Shown here piece by piece: positions 57,107-64,000 of a stretch of DNA of 64,000 nucleotides. The position numbers and the translations under genes are program-made. The stretch is from the NCBI RefSeq assembly GCF_002776525.5, contig NC_045453.1, positions 33,843,117 to 33,907,116 on the forward strand. Reading direction: 5' to 3'. The notes under the pieces are model-generated. The model searched no databases, was not told where the DNA came from, and saw only the letters and a list, made by a program, of their open reading frames with translations. Position 1 is the first letter of the stretch. Each line of letters begins with the position of its first letter. Source of the DNA: Piliocolobus tephrosceles (taxonomy: Eukaryota > Chordata > Mammalia > Primates > Cercopithecidae).

Positions 57107-57532
57107 CACTTACGTTGTTTTAAGCCACTAAGTTGTGATCATTTGTTACAGCAGCCAAAGAGAGCTAATATAGGTGCCTTATCAAAGGCATCTCTTAGCT
57201 CACAGAATCCACTGGATGCTGGAAAGCCAGACTGACACAGACAAGCCAGGGAAGAAAGGCACAGCCAAAGCCTGCTCACAGCATGACCTGCGTGGCACCC
57301 AGACGTTTGTCTCTGGCTTTGCTCCCAGAGCCTCCCCTACAGGGTCTTCCGTCCCCTGCCACCAGACAACTGCCCTTTGGCAATGGGCTTCGACCCTCGC
57401 TGCAGCTGCCCCAGTGACTCTGCCTGATCCTGTGCCTTCGTTCTTTCCACAGGAAATCATATTCTTAGACGCCCCTCGTGGCTTTCCTCCAGGGTGGCCC
57501 TGGCTCTGTCCACCAGGCAGGGAGTTGGCTTG

Positions 57533-57879
57533 TGATACGGTTTGGCTGTATCGCCACCCAAATCTCATCTTGAATTGTGGCTCCCACAATTCCCACATGT
57601 CATGGGAGGGACTTTATGGGAGATAACTGAATCATGGGGGCGGTTTCCTCTATAGTGAATAAGTCTCATGAGATCTGATGGTTTTATGAGAGGTTTCCCC
57701 TTTGACTTGGTTATCATTCTGTCTCTTGCCTGCTGCCATGTAAAATGTGCCTTTTGCCCTCTGCCATGATTGTGAGGCCTCCCCAGCAAAGTGGAACTGT
57801 GAGTCCATTCAACATTTTTAAAATAAATTATCCAGTCTTGGGTATGTCTTTATCAGCAGCATGAAAATGGACTAATACA
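57533..57879 (+). mobile_element. THE1 solo LTR with 5-bp TSD
   Basis: Full-length 347-bp LTR, TGATACGGTTTGGCTGTATC … ATGGACTAATACA, with TG/CA termini. It is flanked by identical GCTTG (57528-57532 and 57880-57884), the 5-bp duplication expected of ERVL-MaLR integration. One LTR remains after recombination with its partner. Confidence 0.97.
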
Positions 57880-57972
57880 GCTTGCCTTCCCCTGTGGCCT
57901 CCCCTCCCTCTGCAGAGCTCAGACCCCTGCCTGCTGTCTATTTGGGATTCCAGGAACAGTAAGGCATCCAGG

Positions 57973-57982
57973 NNNNNNNNNN
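57973..57982. other. assembly gap (10 N)
   Basis: Ten Ns; the flanks have no tandem structure, so the cause is unclear. Confidence 0.95.
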
Positions 57983-58009
57983 AATGTCATTGGTTTTCTA
58001 CAATCTAAT

Positions 58010-58165
58010 TTTTTAAAGGCTTCTGCATATAGTTGAAGCATTTAGGTTGTTTCTAATATATTCTATTTTAAACAACACTGCAGTGAACATCTGTCTAGTT
58101 AAACCTTTGGGCACATCTGTGGTTATTTTCTTAAGATAAACTTGTTAAAGTTGAATGCCAGCACC
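58010..58165 (-). repeat. LINE-1 (L1M) fragment
   Basis: 'catttaggttgtttctaatatattc…aaacaacactgcagtgaacatctg…gggcacatctgtggttattttcttaagataaac' matches antisense old L1. Confidence 0.65.
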
Positions 58166-58197
58166 GATGGTGTGATGGCACATCAAGGCTCTTGTTG

Positions 58198-58269
58198 GAC
58201 AAGATGCAGGGCAAACCCCCGTGTCAGTGACATGACAAGATGCAGGGCAAACCCCGCGTCGGTGTCGTG
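58198..58269. repeat. 36-bp tandem duplication
   Basis: Both copies (58198-58233, 58234-58269) start GACAAGATGCAGGGCAAACC. The second copy ends with several CpGs (GCGTCGGTGTCG) where the first has TG/CA at the matching sites. Confidence 0.9.
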
Positions 58270-58837
58270 ACGCGGCAGTCAACATTCTTGTTGCCAGATA
58301 CATTCATACGAGAAGTGTACATTTGCACAATCACACACAGAGGCAAAAGGGTTTTGAAAGCTGGCATTAAATACTGTGTTTCTCATGACTACGTCTTGTT
58401 TTCTCAGGTTCTGTGGGTTTTTTTCTTCATTTTAGAGACATAGCATGTAGGAAATTGAAAGAGCAATATCACAGACTCCAGCACTGCATCAAGAAAGAAC
58501 ATTATTTCAGTGATAAATATGTAACGTTCAAACTTTTCTAATGTGCGGCAAATGTGTTTGCCTGCCCTTTCACAGCTGTTCAAGTTAGTGTTGGAAACAT
58601 GGATCCAAATGTGATTGATCATACCTTTGGTTAGCATTCTGGTGTGGAATCCTGCTGTTTGAATGCTACCTTTTCCATGTATCTGCAGGTGTGCACATGC
58701 ATGTATATATACAAATAGCAGACAGATTAAAGTTTCAGTGCAGCCAGTCCCAACTAGAAGATCTCGGATCCGTAATGAGATGCATGGCAAATAGAAGTCG
58801 TATACCCACAGTACAGATGCTGGAGTGTCCAAGCATT
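58270..58837. other. single-copy sequence, nothing supported
   Basis: A 169-codon minus-strand frame (58404-58913) begins in the Alu and has no recognisable domain. Confidence 0.5.
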
Positions 58838-59247
58838 CATGCAATTTTTTTTTTTTTTTTTTTTTTTGAGACAGAGTCTCACTCTTGTTGCCCAGGCTGG
58901 AGTGCAATGGCATGATCTCAATTCACTGCAACCTCTGCCTCCCGGGTTCAAGCAGTTCTCCTGCTTCAGCTTCCCAAATAGCTGAGATAACAGGCATGTG
59001 CCACCACACCCAGCCAACTTTTTGTATTTTTAGTAGAGACAGGTTTTTACCATGTTGTCCAGGCTGGTCTTGAATACCTGACCTCAGGTCATCCACCTGC
59101 CTCAGCCTCCCAAAGTGCTGGGATTACAGGCGTGAGCCACTGTGCCTGGCCTACTTACACTGTTTTAAGCCACTAAGTTGTGATCATTTGTTACAGCAGC
59201 CAAAGAGAACTGCACGAGTGAGCCACCGTGCCCAGCCCATGCAATTT
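58838..59247 (-). mobile_element. composite Alu with embedded MLT1 piece, TSD-bounded
   Basis: CATGCAATTT at 58838-58847 and 59238-59247 bounds the insert. Inside, in plus-strand order: a T-tail and a full antisense Alu to 59151; a 60-bp MLT1 3' segment (59152-59211) that is 56/60 identical to 57107-57166; a second Alu head (59212-59237, 'gtgagccaccgtgcccagcc'). Because one TSD pair spans all three, the MLT1 piece and second head belong to the same insertion or were added inside it later. Confidence 0.93.
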
Positions 59248-60979
59248 CTTTACTCTGCAAAACTGGTTTTGCCTCAGTCCATTCATACAGTCCAGTTGCT
59301 CACAGGTAGCGCCTCCTTCTTCTCACTCTTTTCGTGAACCAGCTTCTCAACTCCTACCCGGTACTGTTGTGGTTAGTAAGAGGATGAGATGAAATACAGA
59401 GAATGCATGGGGACCGCAAAGGGGGAGGTTTTGAAATCGATTAAAAAACTCGACCTGCATTAGTATTAGATTTTTCCTTATGTTTAATTAAGTCTAATTA
59501 AACAATGCTGACATCTTCTTGGCACCTGTGGTGCAATGATGTTAAATATTTAATGCTTGTGAAGGATTAGGCTGCGCTTCTAATCTATAGCTAACAATCT
59601 GTTCCCTCTCCGGAGTATTTTTTATTTAGTTCTGCTTTTGTATAATGAGTTACATTTCAAAAGAAATTGTTAAAAACTTCAGCACCGATGGGCCACGTCT
59701 TTGCCCGGTGGATTGAAGGGAGAGGCGCCGTGCCACGCGACTCCTATCTGGGCCAAGCCTCGGCGGTGGTTTCCTACAGAGAGAGAAGGCGAAGGTGAAA
59801 GGCACCAAGGGGCCTCTTCAGGGGCTTTTTCAGCCCCACGAAGCCCAGTGACTAAGGACTCTGAACACACGGACACAAGCTCACGTTGAAAACACCCCTC
59901 CATGCTCTGCAGATATTTCCCTTAATGTTCTCTGGCCCCCTTCTCCCTAAGGGCTGTCAGTTGAATAATGAAAAATTATATTTGTATATGTGTATGTCTT
60001 TTGTATATTGCATATTTGTATATTGTATATGTATGTCTTAAAATTGCATGTCTTTACCTGCCTCCTCCAATACACACCCATCCCTCTGCCTCTCAGGGGA
60101 AATGAAGCTGTGCTAGAGAGATGAGCACCTATTTCGAAGACCTCGCTTCAAAAAAAAAGTCTGTGGCTATTTCTGGAACTAGAAATGCCGAGTAAGGCTG
60201 TTTGCAAATTGTCAAGCTCGGCTCCCAAAGGAAACCCAGTCCCTCCTGATTCATCTTGGCCTGAAGTGTTCCTAATAGGAGAAATTCAACTTGCTCTTCG
60301 CATATGCAACAATTGGTACGAGACTCTCAAAACGAGAAGCTTGGTTTCGTTTCTCTGATAACTCCTAATATTTTGAACATGTTTAAGAACAAAAGGCAGA
60401 TTCATGTAATGAGCTTCCAATTGGCTGAATCTGTGTAATCAATTTCTCAGGGTTTTTAATTTTCCTCCCTCCTCCGCACAGCATGGCGGCAGTAGAAACT
60501 TCTTTCTCCTAAGTTGGAAAGAGGATCCAGTAGCCTCTTTGGTTAAATTAATTGATCTTTTAAAAATTTAAATTAGCGTCGCTTATACAAGTTCTGGTGG
60601 TGATGAATTATCCTCAGGGTTTTTGGGCAGAGATGAAAATTAACTCTACTCCTTGCAATTAAGTTTCAAGTCTTCTGAAAAGAGACCCCAAGAATGATTC
60701 CTGGAAAGGATGGCTTTCCCGGAAACTGCGGCTCCTACCCCAAAATCCCTCCCAAGGAGGATGGCAGAGAAGAAGGTAGCAGAAAGCCAGGCACATGCTC
60801 AAAGAGAAAGCTTTGTCCACGAACGGAGAGATGCATTCGGTCCCACGTCAAAAAGCAGGAGGTGCCAGGATCTGTGGGTGAGTACGTGTATTTCTGATGT
60901 GCAGTAGTGACAATTCCATTCTGGAGTAGGCAGCTCATGGGTGGATTTTAAGTGTAACTCTTATAAGAATCTACCCCCA
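59248..60979. other. 1.7 kb single-copy, AT-rich, possible regulatory DNA
   Basis: No repeat and no gene recognised. 59446-59640 and 60145-60660 are rich in TAAT/ATTA words. An inverted repeat GTTTAATTA-AGTC-TAATTAAAC lies at 59482-59503. 59960-60050 is a TATATG/TGTATA low-complexity stretch. Confidence 0.4.
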
Positions 60980-61257
60980 CCTGTAATCCCTGCACTTTGA
61001 GAGGCCGAGGTGGGTGGAACACCTAAGGTCAGGAGTTCGAGACCAGCCTAGCCAACATAGCGAAACCCCATCTCTACTAAAAATACAAAAGTTAGCCAGG
61101 TGTGGTGGCTCGCACCTGTAGTCCCTGCTACTCAGGAGGCTGAAGCAGGAGAATCACTTCAACCTGGGAGTGGAGGTTGCAGTGAGCCGAGATTTCGCCA
61201 CTGCATTCCAGCCTGGGTGACAGAGTGAGACTCCATCTCAAAATAAATAAATAAAAA
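60980..61257 (+). mobile_element. Alu element (5'-truncated by ~20 bp) with TSDs
   Basis: Starts at CCTGTAATCCCTGCACTTTG, dimeric, ends 'gactccatctcaaaataaataaataaa'. TSDs AAGAATCTACCCCCA (60965-60979) and AAGAATGTATCCCCA (61258-61272), 13/15. Confidence 0.96.
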
Positions 61258-61513
61258 AAGAATGTATCCCCAAAGGGAAACATGGCTTTGCCCCACCAGA
61301 CCCACCAGAGCAGTGTCAGGAACAGGAAACAGTTACTCACCACAGGTTGTGAAGGCCAGATCACGTCTATTCAGGAGCATAACTGGATTTCCAAATATAA
61401 CTTCACACTTATGTAAAATTAATAGGGTATTCATTAGAAAATCGATGTGGCATCTTATTAAATGCTTCCTGTCACTGGAAGCAGAAGGTGAAGTTCCTGA
61501 AGCTGGGGCTTTG

Positions 61514-61527
61514 TTGCCCTCTAGTGA
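61514..61527 (-). promoter_or_regulatory. CTCF-like motif (candidate only)
   Basis: On the minus strand TCACTAGAGGGCAA matches CCASYAGRKGGCRS at 12 of 14 positions. Sequence match only. Confidence 0.25.
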
Positions 61528-61630
61528 ATGAGGTCAGCATTATGCATGCAAAATTATTTTGATTGCTGCATAATTAATGTTTATGGAGGTAGGGAGAAAA
61601 GAACCAAGCTCCAGCCTGTTCACAAGGGCT

Positions 61631-61691
61631 ATGCGTGTGTATCTATGTGTACCTGTGTGTGCGTGCACGTGTGCACTTGTGTGTGTGTCTC
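61631..61691. repeat. imperfect (TG)n tract
   Basis: 'gtgtgtatctatgtgtacctgtgtgtgcgtgcacgtgtgcacttgtgtgtgtgt'-type sequence; an old, interrupted dinucleotide repeat. Confidence 0.85.
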
Positions 61692-62504
61692 CATCCCCCA
61701 TAAACCAACCCCCCCCCAATTCCCTGAACTTGACTTCATTAACATATGGAAGCCATTTCTTCTCTCCTGTCACTGTTATCTTTTGGCATGGAAGTTTAGT
61801 TTTATATGGCTATCAGCAGGCAAAGATCCAAGCATAAAGAATAAATCAACAGAGTTGATCTGAGATGCAGCGCTTTAATGCATAAGTATATATTTAATGT
61901 GTCTGCTGAAAGAATGTCTAATTACCCTGTCATTGAACAAAGTGCATGTTCAACTGTGATAAATTATGCCATCCTTTACTTTTGCAAAACATATTGAGAT
62001 TGAGAAAAGCTGCAGCAAAATCACCACATCATCCACCTAATAGCACAAGCTGGCATTGCCCAGACCACCACGGGAGCAGAGGAGAAACCACCGGGTAAGG
62101 GTTCAGAGGCTGCGTTTCAAACCTTGGCTACTGCGCTTGGTGAGAAGCAAGCTCTTTCTGCATGGCGAACCTCCTTTAGCTTGAGCTGTCCCCTGTATCG
62201 GTCTCTTATTGATGCTAGATTCTCGGTGTCTATATTCTGCCCTTCTGAATCCCAGTTTGCCAGAAGGCTGGATGCCAATATCCAAAGAGAAGCCAGTGTG
62301 TATTTCAGGAAAAGGGAAGGGAAAGCCCAGGCGCCTAGCACCTCAGTGCTTGCTGTAGGAGCAAGGCTGCTGGCGTCTCCCTGAGGTTTATTTATAGGCA
62401 CGCCTCTTCCCACGAGAGGCTACGAGATTCAGACACCAGGTGCCACGTCTCTAAGAATTCAACCCCCAAAGGGATTATAGAAATCAGGATGAATATATTA
62501 TAGC

Positions 62505-62545
62505 AACATATAATATATATATATATAATATTATATATAATATTT
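62505..62545. repeat. (TA)n / AATATT palindromic tract
   Basis: TATAATATATATATATATAA followed by TATTATATATAATATT; self-complementary AT-only DNA that could form a cruciform. Confidence 0.85.
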
Positions 62546-64000
62546 TGAGCTGCACCAGGGAGAGTAATGCAAGGAGGGGGTACAGTGAGGGAAATTGTGG
62601 GTGACAGAAAACCAACCAAAATGCAACTACTGATGCGTCCAGCCCGTCGTGGGTGGGAGGAGACCCAGGTCTAATATCTGAGAAGTGTTCTAGAAGCCAG
62701 GGACATGGCGGCCAAACTGGGGTGATGTCAGGGAGGGGCCTCCTGCTAAGGTTGCACAATTCATTTCAGTAAGTAGGTAGCCACCTATTCACGCCCACCT
62801 TTGTCACCCCACACCCTCCACCTGCTCTCCTTCCCTGGGTCTCAGTACAGACCTGTCCCCTCCCCAGCCGCCAGCCTTGGCAGTCCCCAGGCCCTCCACA
62901 AGCAGGAGAGGCTTTGAGCACCAGACCAGGTGCTTGTGTCATACTGGAGCAGAGTAGAAACCACGCTGTGCTGTGTGATTTGTGCAGCGCTGGAGCCCAT
63001 GGACACACAAGCGCTGGGTTTCTATTTATGTCAGCAAGAGCCATAACAAACCAGGGAGAGAAAATATGATTTCGTCTGCCCTGGTATCTATACCTTTCCT
63101 GAGAGAATGCCCAGAGTAGCAGTCTGTTTCTTCAATGGCGATTATATGTCTTAGTTCTTTGATTACCTCTTGCAATAGCGTTCTTTTATTTACCGACATA
63201 TAAGAGAAGGCTTTACCATGATGTCTCCATCATGGGTAAAATACACATCCCGTAACATCAATCCCTTTATTTGCTTTCCTGAATTGTGATCTATAGACTA
63301 AAGGGCAAATGAAAAATAGAGATAAAAAATCTATTTCTGATACCATATTGGCTCTAAAATGTCAAAGTTTTCTTTATTGCTTTAGGAGATTTGTACCCTT
63401 ATTTATCTTTCTCGTTTTATTTTCAAAGGCTGCTGTCTCCGCACTCTTTGACTGGATGCTGTTTTCATGTACGATCAGGGCTCTCCCTTGCTGCTTGTTG
63501 GTATTTTATCAAGACCTCCTAAGGCAGCAGAGAAAGAAAAGCCAGACACCCAGCCGCACGGAGACTGCAGGTCAGTCACTGATTCGCCACGTGGGTGGCT
63601 GGTGACACACGCACGCGGGCAGAGCTGATTCCAGTAATAAGCAGTGATAGGCACTCCACATCTCAGAATATTAAGAAATTGATAGACACACTAAATACTG
63701 TGCTTCTAAAGGACCATTTAGAGTCTCCAGTGATCCGGCCAGAATTGAGTAGCCCAAGCTGTGTGCCAGGGTCGTTCTGAAGTTAAAAGCTCTAAGTTAG
63801 TCAAAATTCCTCTGCTCCTGGAAACAAAATGCACCTTCGGAATGAGGCTGTATGGAAGGAGGTTGTTTCCTCTGTTCCCATCAAACTAACTGAATGGAGA
63901 ACATAATGAAACTGTACTTGAAACAAAGGCAAGGATGATAGCAGAGAGGCTCCTCCTCTCTTTTTAACACTTGTCTCCAAAACTCACCAACAATCTGAGC

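Larger units (their letters stand above)
56390..57172 (+). mobile_element. MLT1-type MaLR LTR, split by (TG)n-Alu
   Basis: 'catgtcctaatcctcagcactggtgaatatgtcac', 'ggcctcgatgtaatcagaatgggc', 'ttctgacctccagaactgtaagataatcc', then after the Alu 'gttgttttaagccactaagttgtgatc…acagcagcc…ctaatata'. Confidence 0.88.
61273..64000. other. 2.7 kb mostly single-copy, no gene supported
   Basis: Contains a degenerate TG-rich stretch (61631-61691), a T-rich palindromic TATA tract (62505-62545) and no recognised interspersed repeat. Frames are at most 111 codons and lack coding features. Confidence 0.45.

Noticed and set aside
57174..57626. 150-codon open frame on the plus strand, with a 132-codon frame opposite
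   Set aside because: Runs into the THE1 LTR; both strands open, as expected in GC-rich chance sequence.
58404..58913. 169-codon open frame on the minus strand
   Set aside because: Starts in the composite Alu; the Lys run is its tail; nothing else recognisable.

Overview
This window reads as non-coding genomic DNA from a catarrhine primate (human, ape or Old World monkey). The evidence is many dimeric Alu elements, including one with AluY-like features, plus L1PA/L1PB-type LINE-1 3' ends, a THE1 LTR, and a background of older mammalian repeats (L1M, L2, MIR, MLT1/MST/MLT2 LTRs, a MER20-like DNA element). N runs (101-200, 3345-3354, 57973-57982) point to a draft or gapped assembly; two of them sit in tandem repeats. 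No bacterial, phage or organellar content was seen.

I found no protein-coding gene, pseudogene or structured RNA gene that I can support. All open frames are under about 200 codons. The longest lie partly or wholly inside Alu, MaLR or MLT1 sequence, and the rest have low-complexity or random-like composition, no recognisable domain and no splice structure. The window is therefore intergenic, or lies inside a large intron or an unrecognised lncRNA.

Layout: 1-200 is a GAAA/GGAA microsatellite running into a gap. 430-820 holds L1M and MST fragments. 3168-3472 is a ~56-bp minisatellite interrupted by a gap, followed by an L1M 3' end. 3.8-8.3 kb is mostly single-copy and contains a 26-bp perfect palindrome. 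8.4-20 kb carries an Alu, a retroviral LTR of unassigned family, L1M 3' ends, MIR/L2, a 5'-truncated Alu with target-site duplications (TSDs), an MLT2 LTR and a THE1/MST LTR. 20-31 kb carries three MLT1 LTRs (one split by an AluY-like element), MIRs, L2s, and an L2 split by an L1 with TSDs. 31.6-39 kb is largely single-copy. 39-48 kb is repeat-dense: a foldback element split by an Alu, a 2.1-kb antisense L1M, AluJ elements, a short L1PA with TSDs, and L2 and MIR. 49.07-51.55 kb is a complete-structure MaLR element (LTR-internal-LTR) on the minus strand. 51.7-59.3 kb holds MLT1, L2, MIR, an inverted Alu pair, a THE1 solo LTR with a 5-bp TSD, and a composite Alu carrying a 60-bp piece also present 2 kb upstream. 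59.3-64 kb is mostly single-copy AT-rich DNA with one Alu.

The most interesting observations are structural. They are the composite Alu at 58.8-59.25 kb (template switch or Alu-anchored conversion), the 26-bp perfect palindrome at 5200-5225, a short-loop hairpin inside an MLT1 LTR, an identical 31-bp tandem duplication, several TSD-bounded insertions, and retroelement tails that have become microsatellites. I did not find a new biological system. Repeat family names come from recognition of consensus sequence from memory, not from a database search; subfamily names and element edges are approximate.
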